From Candidatus Stackebrandtia excrementipullorum (GTDB lineage Bacteria > Actinomycetota > Actinomycetes > Mycobacteriales > Micromonosporaceae), in assembly GCA_019113825.1 (NCBI GenBank), contig DXGR01000109.1, positions 1 through 45,821 of the forward strand: a DNA stretch of 45,821 nucleotides, in the 5' to 3' direction. Below, piece by piece: positions 35,583 through 45,793 of this stretch. Made by a program: the position numbers and the translations under genes. Each line of letters begins with the position of its first letter. The stretch's first letter is position 1. A model generated the notes under the pieces. It saw only the letters and a program-made list of their open reading frames with translations. It was not told the origin of the DNA and did no database searches.

Positions 35583-38033
35583 GTGAGCACGTCCCACACC
35601 AGCCCCGTCCCCGGCCCCTCGTCCGACCGGCCGCTGTCACCGTCACTCACTCTTCACGACAAGGTCCGAGTCCTGACCGGCTCAGGCCCCTGGACTCTTC
35701 ACCCGTTGCCTCAGGTCGGGCTACGTTCCATCGTCGTCAGCGACGGACCCGCCGGCGTTCGTGGAACCACCGACTCCCCCACCGAAACCGGCGCCTCCTT
35801 TCCCTCCCCCACCGCGTTGGCCGCCACCTGGGACACCGACCTCGCCCGGCGCCTTGGGCACCTGTTCGCCGCCGAAGCCCGACGCCACGGCGTCGACGTC
35901 GTCCTGGCACCGGTCGTCAATCTGCAACGCACGCCTGTCGGGGGACGCCATTTCGAATGCCTGTCCGAAGACCCTCTACTGTCCTCACACGTAGCCTGCG
36001 CCGTGGTTTCGTCCATGCAAGAGCACGGAGTCGCCGCCTGCATCAAACACTTCGTCGCCAACGATTCCGAAACCGCTCGGACCGAATACGTCGCCCACAT
36101 CGACGAACGCGCACTACGTGAGGTGTACCTTGCCCCTTTCGAGGCCCTCGTCAAGGACAGCGGAGCCTGGACCCTCATGGCCGCCTACAACGGACTGGAC
36201 CTGAACGGGGAGGTCGCGAGCGCCACGGACCACCACGGCCTGCTGACGCGGCTTCTGAAAGAGGAATGGGGGTTCGACGGAGTCGTCATCAGCGACTGGA
36301 CGGCCGCCAATACGACCGCGACGTCGGCAAACGCCGGTCTGGACGTCGTCATGCCGGGCCCCGGCGGACCATGGGAAGACGCCCTGTGTCAAGCCGTGAT
36401 CGACGGCGACGTAGCCGAATCCACCATCGACGACAAGGTCCGACGCATCCTCCGTCTGGGGCAACGCGTCGGTGCCCTCGAACCTGCGACCCCGGTAGAG
36501 GTGAAGCCGGTCGACACCGGCGATCTCCTCCGCGAAGTCGGCGCGCGATCCACAGTAGTCCTCAAGGACGACCGGGGGCTGATCCCCCAAGCCCCCGGCA
36601 CCATCGAACGCCTCGCCCTCATCGGCCCCAACGCCGTCGACACGTTCTTCCAGGGTGGCGGTAGCGCCCACGTCAACCCCGACTATGTCGTCACTCCGTT
36701 CGAAGCTCTCACCAGGGCGCTCCCCCAGGCCGAGATCACCGTTCACCGCGGCGGCTACGCCCGACCTCACGAGCCCGACATCGAACCGAGCCTCCTGGCC
36801 GAAGACGGCGCCGTGGTCGACCTCTACGACGACGCCGACAACATCATCGAGTCACGTCCGCTCCCGGCCGACGGGTGGCTCCGAGGCATTGACGCGAAGG
36901 TTCACCTGGCACGACTTCGCGCCACGGTCCGCCTGGACGAAGTCGGCGACCATTGGCTCGGCATCGGTACCGTCGGTCGGTTCGACGTCCATCTCGACGC
37001 CGCATCGGTTGCCCGCGGTGAACACTTCGCAGGCCATGACGTGGTACTGAACTCCAGCGTCAACGCTCCCCCGTCGCACGGAGGGCACGTCACCGTCACG
37101 GAACCGCGAAACGTCGAGGTCAACGCCGATCTCCAGATCATCGAAGCCTGGGGCCACGGTCGTTTCGCGCGGGCCGTCCTGCGCCACCGTGGACCCGACG
37201 CCACGGTGTCCGAAGAGATTGGAGCAGCCGAAACCGCCGCTCGTAACGCCGATATCGCCGTCGTCGTCGTGGGAACCAACAGCGAGGTCGAATCCGAGGG
37301 CTTCGACCGCACCGACCTTGAACTACCGGGAAACCAAAACGAGCTGGTGCGACGCGTTTACGCAGCCAATCCGAACACCATCGTCGTGGTCAACGCCGGA
37401 GCGCCCGTCGTACTGCCGTGGCTGGAGCAGGTCAGCACGGTCATGTGGGTGTGGTTCCCGGGGCAGGAGTGCGGCAACATTATCGCCGACTCCCTGTTCG
37501 GACATACCGAACCGTCGGGGAGGCTGCCGTGGACGCTGCCCGCCTCCTACGAAGACGTTCCCGTACCGCACGCCGTCCCGGAAGACGGCATCGTGACCTA
37601 CCACGAAGGCATCCACATCGGATACCGCGCGTATCTGCGTGACGGCATCACGCCGGCCGCACCGTTCGGTCACGGATTGGGTTGGACCCGGTGGGAATAC
37701 GGCTCGGCACGGGTCACCGTCTCCGACGACGACCCCTCGGTATCGGTCACGGTCGAAAACACCGGCCTGCGGCGCGGGTACGAAACCATTCAGGCCTATC
37801 TCGAATACTTCGGCGACGGCCCGCCCCGTCCACGGCGTTGGCTGGCCGGGTTCGCCACCGTCGCTGCCGAACCCGGCGGCACGGCCGTCGGTGTCATCAC
37901 GTTGACACGACGCACGTTCCAGGTCTGGGATCCGGATACGTCCGCATGGGTCACGCCCCCCGGCACGTACACACTCCATATCGGTCGATCCATCACCGAC
38001 ATTCGGATCTCCGTCCCCGTCCCCACTCCATAA
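35583..38033 (+). CDS. GH3 beta-glucosidase, cytoplasmic
   Basis: 816 residues and no signal peptide. The (beta/alpha)8 domain carries the nucleophile Asp238 in GVVISDW, with KHFVANDSETAR and the GGRHFECLSEDPLL substrate loop. The alpha/beta sandwich follows, with a PA14-like insert at about 420-540, and a C-terminal fibronectin III-like domain. It hydrolyses terminal beta-glucosyl units; the operon suggests imported beta-1,3-gluco-oligosaccharides. GTG 35583 has AGGAGG four bases upstream, which decides it against an upstream in-frame start at 35523. The lipoprotein gene follows after 35 bases. Confidence 0.92.
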   Translation: MSTSHTSPVPGPSSDRPLSPSLTLHDKVRVLTGSGPWTLHPLPQVGLRSIVVSDGPAGVRGTTDSPTETGASFPSPTALAATWDTDLARRLGHLFAAEARRHGVDVVLAPVVNLQRTPVGGRHFECLSEDPLLSSHVACAVVSSMQEHGVAACIKHFVANDSETARTEYVAHIDERALREVYLAPFEALVKDSGAWTLMAAYNGLDLNGEVASATDHHGLLTRLLKEEWGFDGVVISDWTAANTTATSANAGLDVVMPGPGGPWEDALCQAVIDGDVAESTIDDKVRRILRLGQRVGALEPATPVEVKPVDTGDLLREVGARSTVVLKDDRGLIPQAPGTIERLALIGPNAVDTFFQGGGSAHVNPDYVVTPFEALTRALPQAEITVHRGGYARPHEPDIEPSLLAEDGAVVDLYDDADNIIESRPLPADGWLRGIDAKVHLARLRATVRLDEVGDHWLGIGTVGRFDVHLDAASVARGEHFAGHDVVLNSSVNAPPSHGGHVTVTEPRNVEVNADLQIIEAWGHGRFARAVLRHRGPDATVSEEIGAAETAARNADIAVVVVGTNSEVESEGFDRTDLELPGNQNELVRRVYAANPNTIVVVNAGAPVVLPWLEQVSTVMWVWFPGQECGNIIADSLFGHTEPSGRLPWTLPASYEDVPVPHAVPEDGIVTYHEGIHIGYRAYLRDGITPAAPFGHGLGWTRWEYGSARVTVSDDDPSVSVTVENTGLRRGYETIQAYLEYFGDGPPRPRRWLAGFATVAAEPGGTAVGVITLTRRTFQVWDPDTSAWVTPPGTYTLHIGRSITDIRISVPVPTP

Positions 38034-38068
38034 AACTCCCAACAGCGCTCCGGTCAAGGAGACCACCG

Positions 38069-39712
38069 ATGAAACGACGCACGATCTTCAAGATGATGGG
38101 TGGCGCCGGCGCCGTCACCCTGCTGGCGGCTTGCGGTGGCGGCACCGGCACCGCCGCCCGCATACTGACCGTCGGGCTGCCCAACGGGGCCTTGACGGAA
38201 AACCACAACCCCTTCATGCCCGATTCCGCGGCCAACAAACTCGGGTACCGTTGGCTTGTTTACGAACCGTTGGCGCAGGTCAACATGATCGCACCGGACA
38301 CCGAGCCGACGCCCTGGCTCGCCACCGAGTGGGCCTGGGCCGAGGACTTCACCGCGGTCGACCTGACGATCCGCGAGGGTGCCGCATGGACCGACGGTAA
38401 TCCACTCACACCCGACGACGTCGCCTTCACGTTCAATCTGATGCGAGACGACACCGCTTTGAACGGTGAAGCACTACCGTTCGTCGACGCCACCGTCTCC
38501 GGAAACGTCGTCACCGTCACCTTCGAATCGTCACAGTTCATCAACCAGGGCAAAGTCCTGTCGACCATGGTGCTGCCCAAGCACATCTGGACCACCATGG
38601 ACGATCCGTCGACCGACATCAACCTCGACCCCGTCGGCAGCGGACCTTACAAGCTAAAAAGTTGGACGACGCAAGTCGTCACCGTCGAACCCAACGAGCA
38701 GTACTGGGGCGGCACACCTGAAATCCCCGAAATCCGTTTCACCTCATATAACGACAACAACGCGCAAACGACCGCTCTGGTCAACGGAGAATGCCAGTGG
38801 TCGTACGTGTTCATCCCCGATTACGAGAAGATTTTCATCGACAAGGACCCGCAACATCATCATCTGTGGTTCCCGTCGGGCCTGGGCATTCACGCACTGT
38901 GGATCAACCACACTCGTCAGCCGTTCGACGACGTCGCGTTCAGGCGGGCCGTGAACCTCGCCATCGACCGAGTCGTCGTCCACGAGATCGGCGAGTCCGG
39001 ACTGTATCCGTTGGTCGACAGTCTCACCGGGATCCCGCGTCCCGCCGGCGATACGTTCATCGCACCCGAATATCGGGATGCGGTGCACGCCGTCGACCTC
39101 GACGAAGCGCGTCGACTGCTTGAGGAGGCCGACTTCACCTGGGATTCCTCGGGCAACCTTATTGCGCCCGACGAGCAACCGGTCACCATGGTCCTGTGCG
39201 CCCCGGCCGGCTGGTCCGATTACCTCGCCTCCCTGGCCATCATCGCCGACAACCTAAAGGCGCTGGGTATCCAGGCCGAGGTGGACGCGCTCGAACCGGA
39301 CGTCTGGTTCGACGCGATCGCCGTCGGTGACTTCGACGCGATGCTTCATTGGACGGCCACCGGGGTGACGCCCTACGAGATCTTCGCCAACTGCATGGAC
39401 AAGGCCTACTACAAGGAGATCGGCGACAACGCCACCTGGAACTTCGGACGGTTCGACAGCGACGAGGCCACTCGGGCGCTGCGCGACTACGCCGAAGCCA
39501 CCGACGACGAAACACGTGACGAGACCATGGCAACCCTGCAACGCATCATGGTCGAGGAAGTACCGATCGTGCCGCTGGTCGCCGGTCCCATCGGCGCCGA
39601 GTTCTCCACCAAACACTGGGTCGGCTGGCCCACCGAGGACGACCCCTACGCCATGCCGCAACCGACCCAACCCAGCATCTCGCAGGTCGTGATGCGTCTT
39701 AAACCGGCCTAA
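38069..39712 (+). CDS. ABC transporter solute-binding lipoprotein (SBP family 5)
   Basis: 547 residues. A basic start and hydrophobic segment end in the lipobox LLAAC at about residue 21. The SBP_bac_5 body shows AWTDGNPLTPDDVAFTFNLM, DPVGSGPYKLKSW, HALWINHTRQPFDDVAFRRAVNLAIDR and DEARRLLEEA. The family normally binds peptides, but members in other organisms bind cello- or laminari-oligosaccharides. Placement after the GH3 gene suggests a beta-glucan oligosaccharide here. AAGGAG precedes the ATG. A hairpin after the stop may raise its level relative to the permeases. Confidence 0.9.
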   Translation: MKRRTIFKMMGGAGAVTLLAACGGGTGTAARILTVGLPNGALTENHNPFMPDSAANKLGYRWLVYEPLAQVNMIAPDTEPTPWLATEWAWAEDFTAVDLTIREGAAWTDGNPLTPDDVAFTFNLMRDDTALNGEALPFVDATVSGNVVTVTFESSQFINQGKVLSTMVLPKHIWTTMDDPSTDINLDPVGSGPYKLKSWTTQVVTVEPNEQYWGGTPEIPEIRFTSYNDNNAQTTALVNGECQWSYVFIPDYEKIFIDKDPQHHHLWFPSGLGIHALWINHTRQPFDDVAFRRAVNLAIDRVVVHEIGESGLYPLVDSLTGIPRPAGDTFIAPEYRDAVHAVDLDEARRLLEEADFTWDSSGNLIAPDEQPVTMVLCAPAGWSDYLASLAIIADNLKALGIQAEVDALEPDVWFDAIAVGDFDAMLHWTATGVTPYEIFANCMDKAYYKEIGDNATWNFGRFDSDEATRALRDYAEATDDETRDETMATLQRIMVEEVPIVPLVAGPIGAEFSTKHWVGWPTEDDPYAMPQPTQPSISQVVMRLKPA

Positions 39713-39719
39713 CGGCAGC

Positions 39720-39749
39720 CCGTGCGGCCCCCGTGCGAGGGCCGCACGG
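39720..39749 (+). terminator. Intercistronic hairpin after the binding-protein gene
   Basis: A perfect 11-bp stem (CCGTGCGGCCC with GGGCCGCACGG) and an 8-base loop, between the binding protein and the rest of the transporter. Such hairpins commonly stabilise the upstream mRNA or partly terminate, giving more binding protein than membrane complex. Confidence 0.75.
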
Positions 39750-39796
39750 ATCAGCTTCGGGACTTGCAGCTCAACCGACGGGTAGGTACGAAAATC

Positions 39797-40810
39797 ATGG
39801 CGACCATCCGGACAGCGCCGGCCTCCACCGATGAGGAGGCCGTTTTGTCGGCGCGTTCACTCAGCAAACACTTCCGCCTTCATCGTGGCCGACGGAGATT
39901 TCTTCACGCCGTTGACGATGTCGACATCGACCTGTTTAAGGGCAGGGTTGTCGCACTGGTCGGCGAATCGGGGTCAGGAAAGTCCACTGTGGCCAGACTG
40001 CTGGCGCAGCTACACCCCGCAACGTCCGGAGAGATCCGACTGCACGGGGAGCCGATCGCGGTGAAAGGGGGCCGAAAGCTACGCGCCTACGTCAAACGGG
40101 TGCAGTTGATACTTCAGGACCCGTTCGCCTCCCTCAACCCCGTCCATCGGGTGCGTTACGTGTTGACGCGGTCTCTCAAGATCCACCATCCCGGTATCGG
40201 TGGTGGCGAACTGGAACGATCGCTGGCGGAATTGCTGGAGAAGGTTCACCTCCAACCGAATCGCCATCTCGACAAGTTTCCATACGAGCTGTCCGGTGGC
40301 CAACGCCAACGCGTATCGATCGCGCGGGCTTTGGGCGCCGATCCCGAAGTGCTGTTGGCCGACGAACCCGTGTCCATGCTGGACGTATCGATCCGTTTGG
40401 GTGTCCTTAATCTACTGACCGAACTCACCAACGACCTGGACCTTGCCGTCCTCTACATCACCCACGACATCGCCTCGGCACGTTACTTCGCCGACGAAAC
40501 GGCCGTCATGTACGCGGGTCGGATCGTTGAACGCGGTGATTCCGAAACGGTGACACAGGACCCCGCGCATCCGTACACCCGGTTGTTGATCGCCTCGGCA
40601 CCAGACCCGGACGCCCTGGGCCACCACAACGCGACCACCGACGCCAAAGGGGACCCGCCCAGCCTGATCAACCCGCCTCCCGGTTGCCGCTTCGCGACAC
40701 GTTGCCCTCGGGTCATGCCCCGATGCACGACGGAGTCACCCCCCACCTTCACCACCCCGCAGTCGGGACGCAGCGTGGCCTGCTGGCTGTATGGAGAGGC
40801 AGACCAATGA
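39797..40810 (+). CDS. ABC transporter ATPase (OppF/DppF type)
   Basis: 337 residues. Walker A GESGSGKS, signature [15 protein letters not shown], Walker [13 protein letters not shown] and the switch His in YITHD are all intact. The C-terminal Cys-containing oligopeptide-transporter extension ([20 protein letters not shown]) marks the OppF/DppF family. One of two ATPases energising this importer. ATG 39797 follows a weak GGTAGG; the frame extends upstream without better starts. The stop overlaps the next gene. Confidence 0.93.
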   Translation: MATIRTAPASTDEEAVLSARSLSKHFRLHRGRRRFLHAVDDVDIDLFKGRVVALVGESGSGKSTVARLLAQLHPATSGEIRLHGEPIAVKGGRKLRAYVKRVQLILQDPFASLNPVHRVRYVLTRSLKIHHPGIGGGELERSLAELLEKVHLQPNRHLDKFPYELSGGQRQRVSIARALGADPEVLLADEPVSMLDVSIRLGVLNLLTELTNDLDLAVLYITHDIASARYFADETAVMYAGRIVERGDSETVTQDPAHPYTRLLIASAPDPDALGHHNATTDAKGDPPSLINPPPGCRFATRCPRVMPRCTTESPPTFTTPQSGRSVACWLYGEADQ

Positions 40811-41787
40811 AATACCTGCTGCGTCGAGGCGCTTTTTACCTCATCACGGCGTGGGCCGCCATCACCCTCAACTTCTTCATCCCGCGCATGCTGCCGGGAG
40901 ATCCCGTTCGATCACTGATCAACCGTTTTCAAGGCCGTATCAGTGTCGAGGCCACCGAATCGTTGTACGTGCTGTTCGGGCTGGACGAGGAAAAATCCCT
41001 GTGGCGTCAATACACCGACTACTGGGCCAACCTGTTCGCCGGTGACCTTGGCCTGTCATTCGCCTACTTCCCCACGCCCGTATCGGATGTGATCGCCCAG
41101 AGCCTCCCGTGGACGCTGATCCTCGTGGGGATTTCCACGATCCTCAGTTTCGTGCTCGGCACGATGATCGGCATCTGGGTGGGCTGGCGACGCGGGACCT
41201 GGGCCGACGGTCTGCTCCCCGTCGCCAACTTCTTCTCCGCCATTCCGTACTTCTGGATCGGTCTCATCGCCATCGCCGTATTCGCCGTGGCATGGCCGAT
41301 CTTCCCCGCCTCCGGCGGTTTCGACGGCGGGCTCATTCCGGCGGCCGACCCGGAGTTCATCGCCTCGGCCGTCTACCACGGCGTTCTTCCCGCGTTGACG
41401 ATCGTTATCTCGTCCATGGCCGGCTGGATCCTCGGCATGCGCAACATGATGGTGACCGTGTCTTCAGAGGATTACGTCACCGTGGCCCATGCCAAGGGAC
41501 TGCCCGAACGAAAGGTCATGATCGGCTACGCCGCCCGCAACGCGATCCTTCCCAACGTCTCCGGCTTCGCGCTGGCGCTCGGTTTCATCGTCGGAGGAAC
41601 GCTCGTCACCGAGATGGTCTTCACCTACCCGGGAATCGGTTACATGCTGTTTCAGGCCATCGGAGCGAAGGACTACCCGTTGATGCAGGGGTTCTTTCTC
41701 ATCATCACGCTCTCGGTACTGGTCGCGAACATGCTCGCCGACATCGCCTACGCCGTCCTCGACCCACGCACCCGCCAGGAGGCCTGA
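40807..41787 (+). CDS. ABC transporter permease (DppB type)
   Basis: 326 residues with about six membrane helices. The N-terminus ([30 protein letters not shown]) is diagnostic for DppB/OppB permeases. The EAA loop reads [32 protein letters not shown] 40807 overlaps the stop of the ATPase gene by four bases, which sets the start. Confidence 0.93.
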   Translation: MKYLLRRGAFYLITAWAAITLNFFIPRMLPGDPVRSLINRFQGRISVEATESLYVLFGLDEEKSLWRQYTDYWANLFAGDLGLSFAYFPTPVSDVIAQSLPWTLILVGISTILSFVLGTMIGIWVGWRRGTWADGLLPVANFFSAIPYFWIGLIAIAVFAVAWPIFPASGGFDGGLIPAADPEFIASAVYHGVLPALTIVISSMAGWILGMRNMMVTVSSEDYVTVAHAKGLPERKVMIGYAARNAILPNVSGFALALGFIVGGTLVTEMVFTYPGIGYMLFQAIGAKDYPLMQGFFLIITLSVLVANMLADIAYAVLDPRTRQEA

Positions 41788-41792
41788 TCTCC

Positions 41793-42812
41793 ATGGTCGC
41801 CGCAACCGGTACCCCTATCACCTCCACCGAAGAACCGCCGAACGTCCCGCACAAACACCGTCGTGGATTTCTGAGGGGCCTGACCTTCCTTCGGAACCGC
41901 AAGACCGTCGTGGGACTGGCCATGCTCGCGTTCTTCGTAGTCCTGGCGCTCGTCGGCGACGTCATCGCCCCTTACGATCCGTCGGCGACGTCAACCGTCG
42001 GGCTCCAAAGTCCCAACGCCGATCACCTGCTGGGCACCACGTCTTTGGGCCAAGACATTCTCTCCCAGATACTCGTGGGTACCCGCGGCGTCCTCTGGGT
42101 CGCGTTTCTAGCCGGCATCGTGGCCACGGTCCTCTCGGTGGTCGTCGGTGTGACCGCGGGCTTTCTCGGCGGGATCGGTGACGAGTTCCTTTCCCTGCTG
42201 TCGAACATATTCCTGGTCATTCCGGCTCTACCGCTGATCATCATCGTTACCGGCCTGCTGCCAAGCGCCGGTGGCGTCACCATCGCCTTGATCATCGCGT
42301 TCACGGGTTGGGCGTGGGGCTCACGCGTACTGCGAGCCCAGACGTTGTCACTACGCAAAAGGGACTTTGTGGAAGCTGCGCGAGCCAACGGGGAGTCGAC
42401 GTGGCGCATCGTCTTCTTCGAAATTCTTCCCAACCTGACCGCCATCATTGCGTCCGGTTTCATCGGCACCGTCATCTTCGCCATGCTGTCCGAAATCACC
42501 TTGGCCTTCATCGGAGTCACCAGTATCAGCGACTGGAACTGGGGGACCATCCTGTTCTGGGCGCAGAGCAACCAGGCATTGGCGATGGGGGCATGGTGGT
42601 GGTTTGTCCCGGCCGGACTGTGTATCGCGGCCGTGGGCACAGCACTGACGTTGATCAATTTCGGCATCGACGAATTTGTGAACCCACGGTTGCGAACCAC
42701 CGGACAAAACGCCAAAACCCTTCGTGCCAAACGCATTCGTGCTCGAGTCGGATTCACACCGGTTTATCGCGGCGGCACCACGACGCATGACGACGTCAAG
42801 GAGAACGCATGA
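41793..42812 (+). CDS. ABC transporter permease (DppC type)
   Basis: 339 residues. After a 40-residue cytoplasmic start it has about six membrane helices, with the DppC motifs HLLGTTSLGQDILSQILVGTRG and the EAA loop KRDFVEAARANGESTWRIVFFEILPN. ATG 41793 lies 5 bases after the previous stop. The stop overlaps the next ATPase gene. Confidence 0.93.
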   Translation: MVAATGTPITSTEEPPNVPHKHRRGFLRGLTFLRNRKTVVGLAMLAFFVVLALVGDVIAPYDPSATSTVGLQSPNADHLLGTTSLGQDILSQILVGTRGVLWVAFLAGIVATVLSVVVGVTAGFLGGIGDEFLSLLSNIFLVIPALPLIIIVTGLLPSAGGVTIALIIAFTGWAWGSRVLRAQTLSLRKRDFVEAARANGESTWRIVFFEILPNLTAIIASGFIGTVIFAMLSEITLAFIGVTSISDWNWGTILFWAQSNQALAMGAWWWFVPAGLCIAAVGTALTLINFGIDEFVNPRLRTTGQNAKTLRAKRIRARVGFTPVYRGGTTTHDDVKENA

Positions 42813-43858
42813 GACCCACCAACGACGACCGTCCGGTGCTCGAGATCCGGGATCTCAGTGTCGCCTACGGCTACGACGACGACGCGGTACACGCACTCCG
42901 CCATGTAAACCTGACATTGCACGCCGGTGAGGTTCTCGGCCTGGCCGGCGAAAGCGGATGCGGCAAATCGACGTTGGCGTACGCGGCCACCCGGCTTCTA
43001 CCGCCTCCAGGGCTGATCACCTCCGGCGAGGTCGTATTCACCAGTACACGCGACAACCGAAAATTCGATCTGTTGAGCGCCGACGACCGGCAACTGCGTC
43101 GATCACGGTGGACGGACACGGCGATCGTGTTCCAGGGCGCCATGAACTCGTTGAACCCGGTTCACCGTGTCGGGCGGCAGATGACCGATGTGATCGCGGC
43201 CCATCGCCCCGGCCCGGCCGCCCTACGCACCGAACGCGCGGCCGAACTATTGGATCTGGTGGGTATCCCACCGGACCGAATGCGCAGTTACCCCCATCAG
43301 CTGTCGGGCGGTATGCGACAACGGGTCATGATCGCCATGGCCCTGGCTCTGGAACCACAGATAGTGATCATGGACGAGCCCACCACTGCCTTGGACGTGG
43401 TCATGCAACGTCAGATCGTCGAACAACTCATGGAACTTCGAACCCGACTGGGCTTTTCGGTCATTTTCATTACGCACGACGTCTCGTTGCTTATCGAACT
43501 GGCCGATCGCATCGCGATCATGTACGCCGGTCAGATCGTTGAAGACGCCTCTGCACGGGAGGTCTACAGGGCTCCGCGTCATCCGTACACGGCCGACCTG
43601 CTGCATTCGTTCCCACCGCTTCACGGGCCACGGCGGACTTTGGGAGGTATCGGTGGGACACCTCCGGATCTGGTGGCGCTGCCACCGGGATGTTCGTTCG
43701 AGCCTCGCTGTCGGCACGCCTTCGATCGGTGCGCGCGCGAGGTGCCGACTTTGACCCCCACGGCTGTGGGCGAGAGCGAGTCGCACCGCCGCGTCGCATG
43801 CTTTCAACACTGCCGTGAGATCACGAATATTCCCGAATCACTTCGACGCACCGTCTGA
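42809..43858 (+). CDS. ABC transporter ATPase (OppD/DppD type)
   Basis: 349 residues. Walker A GESGCGKS, signature [15 protein letters not shown], Walker [13 protein letters not shown], and the OppD-type extension ending in [18 protein letters not shown]. It is the second ATPase of the importer and the last gene of the GH3-transporter operon. The tetR gene starts about 125 bases later with its own operator. Confidence 0.93.
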   Translation: MRPTNDDRPVLEIRDLSVAYGYDDDAVHALRHVNLTLHAGEVLGLAGESGCGKSTLAYAATRLLPPPGLITSGEVVFTSTRDNRKFDLLSADDRQLRRSRWTDTAIVFQGAMNSLNPVHRVGRQMTDVIAAHRPGPAALRTERAAELLDLVGIPPDRMRSYPHQLSGGMRQRVMIAMALALEPQIVIMDEPTTALDVVMQRQIVEQLMELRTRLGFSVIFITHDVSLLIELADRIAIMYAGQIVEDASAREVYRAPRHPYTADLLHSFPPLHGPRRTLGGIGGTPPDLVALPPGCSFEPRCRHAFDRCAREVPTLTPTAVGESESHRRVACFQHCREITNIPESLRRTV

Positions 43859-43940
43859 GGCCGTCGGAGTCAGAGGTTCCCACTCGGGTTGCCGTGCCCG
43901 GCGCCCGTTGGCGTCGAAAGCATGTTCGCCTGCCGTATAC

Positions 43941-43958
43941 TTACTGACAGTTCAGTAA
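43941..43958. promoter_or_regulatory. TetR operator upstream of tetR (autoregulation)
   Basis: TTACTGACAGTTCAGTAA is the third copy of the operator, with one change in the right half. A good -10 TATACT at 43936-43941 overlaps its left edge, so the operator would sit over the start point of the tetR transcript. This implies autoregulation. Confidence 0.78.
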
Positions 43959-43982
43959 GCAAACGCCGACGTTGGGTGCCCT

Positions 43983-44672
43983 ATGACGAACACCGACCAA
44001 ACCGTGGCCACCGAAAAAAGCAAAGGACCTCGCCGACTCCGCTCCGAGCAACGACGCCGGGAGATCCTCGAGGCCGCCATGGCAACGTTCGGGGCCCGCG
44101 GATACCGCAACGGCTCTCTGGGCGAGATCGCCGACCAGGTGGGAATCACCCACGCCGGCATCCTTCACCACTTCGGCTCAAAAAATCAACTCCTGCTGGA
44201 AGTGCTCGACTACCGCGACGAAGCGGACGTCGAACAACTCGAGGGCCGACACCCACCCGAGGGGATGCCCCTGTTCCGTCACCTGGTCGACACCGCACGA
44301 AACAACACGACGCGCCCGGGCATCGTCCAGACATACGCGGTCCTATCGGCGGACTCGGTCACCGACGACCATCCGGCACAGGACTATTTTCGCACCCGAT
44401 TCACAGGACTGCGAAGCATGATCGCACGGTCACTTGCCCAGATCTGCAACCCCGACGCCATGCCGTCCGACGCCGCCATCGACACGGCCGCGTCCGCAAT
44501 CATCGGCGTCATGGACGGTCTTCAGGTGCAATGGTTGCTGGACGACCGCGCCGTGGACCTCCCCGACGCCACCGCGTTTGCCATCGACGCCATCCTTACC
44601 GCACTCGTCGCGGGACGAACCGGACAACGACTCGGCGCCTCGACTCCACCCGACGAAACGCCACACCGATAA
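43983..44672 (+). CDS. TetR-family regulator of the glucan locus
   Basis: 229 residues. The N-terminal helix-turn-helix is textbook TetR: RREILEAAMATFGARGYRNGSLGEIADQVGITHAGILHHFGSKNQLL (about 22-68). The C-terminal ligand domain is all-helical. The identical-class operators upstream of this gene, the GH64 gene and the GH3 operon make it the probable repressor of all three. The inducer is unknown; a glucan oligosaccharide or glucose derivative is the natural guess. No clear ribosome-binding site precedes the ATG. Confidence 0.92.
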   Translation: MTNTDQTVATEKSKGPRRLRSEQRRREILEAAMATFGARGYRNGSLGEIADQVGITHAGILHHFGSKNQLLLEVLDYRDEADVEQLEGRHPPEGMPLFRHLVDTARNNTTRPGIVQTYAVLSADSVTDDHPAQDYFRTRFTGLRSMIARSLAQICNPDAMPSDAAIDTAASAIIGVMDGLQVQWLLDDRAVDLPDATAFAIDAILTALVAGRTGQRLGASTPPDETPHR

Positions 44673-44854
44673 CCGGCCTCCATAAAAACAAACACCGAAA
44701 TGAGCCGGATTCGCCGTTTTTGCCCCACCGATCGCCTGTCACGAGTGTGTCGCGCATCGGACGTGGACGGCCGACTCGGGCGGGTCGCATCACCATGTGA
44801 TATTGACACCGGTTAACCTGCTCGGGCAGAACTACACCATCCCAAGGAGAAGCC

Positions 44855-45256
44855 ATGGCCAAGCAGCTCAACCCGATGCCGATGTCGGCGCAGACGGCGA
44901 GACGCGCGATATGGGTTCAGGTGCTGGTACTTTTGGGACTGGCCGGATGGGTCTGGTATGGACACGAAAACCGCCACGAGTGGATTCCCGGGCTCATCGC
45001 CGATGACGTCTACCGCACCGCAGTGGGAATGGCCGCCGCCGCGCTCGCCCTACTCGTCCTGAGCGTGCTCATGCGTTACCAGTGGCGCTGGGTCTGGGCC
45101 CTTGTACTGCTCATTCAACTCGTCTGGCTCGCCGGAGCCGTCTGGCTCGGTATCGACGGGTTGAACTGGTGGATCGTCGCAGCACTGGCGGTTCTCCCCG
45201 TCGTCGTGGCCGTCCCCATGATGAACCGAGTCTCGCGACGCTGGTTCCACCACTGA
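44855..45256 (+). CDS. Small four-helix membrane protein
   Basis: 133 residues with four predicted membrane helices (for example IWVQVLVLLGLAGWVWYG and WVWALVLLIQLVWLAGAVWLGI) and short charged ends. I do not recognise the family. AAGGAG lies close before the ATG. The next gene encodes a protein of similar layout 38 bases downstream, so they form a small operon. Confidence 0.75.
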   Translation: MAKQLNPMPMSAQTARRAIWVQVLVLLGLAGWVWYGHENRHEWIPGLIADDVYRTAVGMAAAALALLVLSVLMRYQWRWVWALVLLIQLVWLAGAVWLGIDGLNWWIVAALAVLPVVVAVPMMNRVSRRWFHH

Positions 45257-45294
45257 CCTGTGGTCACCGGTCCCACTTCACGAAAAGGCAGGCC

Positions 45295-45780
45295 ATGAGT
45301 TTTCTTTTCCCGTCGCGGTCAGACAAAGGTGACCAGCCCGCAAATCCGATCCTTGTACCCCGGATCCTCATGTGGATCCAAGTCGTGGTTCTCGGGGTCA
45401 CCGTTGCCGGAACCGCCAACTCGATGCTGACCATGCGCGGGTTGACGGACGAAGAACTCGCCGAAATCACCGACGGCGCACTGACCGGTCAAGCCGACGT
45501 CGGCTACACGACCGGCTGGACAGTCACGGTCGTCTTGGCTCTGATCGCGATCACCCTAGCCTGGTGCGCCTTGAAACTGGGCACCCGCAACAAGCAGATT
45601 CGCACCATGACTCTGGCCACCGAAGGCCTTTTGACCGTGGTCATCCTGGTCACCATGGCCGGTCTGTGCAACCTGCTCCTTCTTGTGCTTCCCGCCCTCG
45701 TCGTCCTCGCGGTGCTGTTCAAGGAACCCGCCAAGAGCTGGTTTATCGACCCGGCCGCAGACCAGACGAACGGAAACTAA
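45295..45780 (+). CDS. Small membrane protein, second of a pair
   Basis: 161 residues with about four membrane helices. ILMWIQVVVLGVTVAGTAN comes first, then an acidic external loop, TGWTVTVVLALIAITLAWCAL, and a long hydrophobic C-terminal segment. Its topology and IQVVVLG start echo the preceding protein, suggesting diverged paralogues. ATG 45295 follows an AAAGGCAGG site. Function unknown. Confidence 0.75.
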   Translation: MSFLFPSRSDKGDQPANPILVPRILMWIQVVVLGVTVAGTANSMLTMRGLTDEELAEITDGALTGQADVGYTTGWTVTVVLALIAITLAWCALKLGTRNKQIRTMTLATEGLLTVVILVTMAGLCNLLLLVLPALVVLAVLFKEPAKSWFIDPAADQTNGN

Positions 45781-45793
45781 CAAAAAACGGGGC

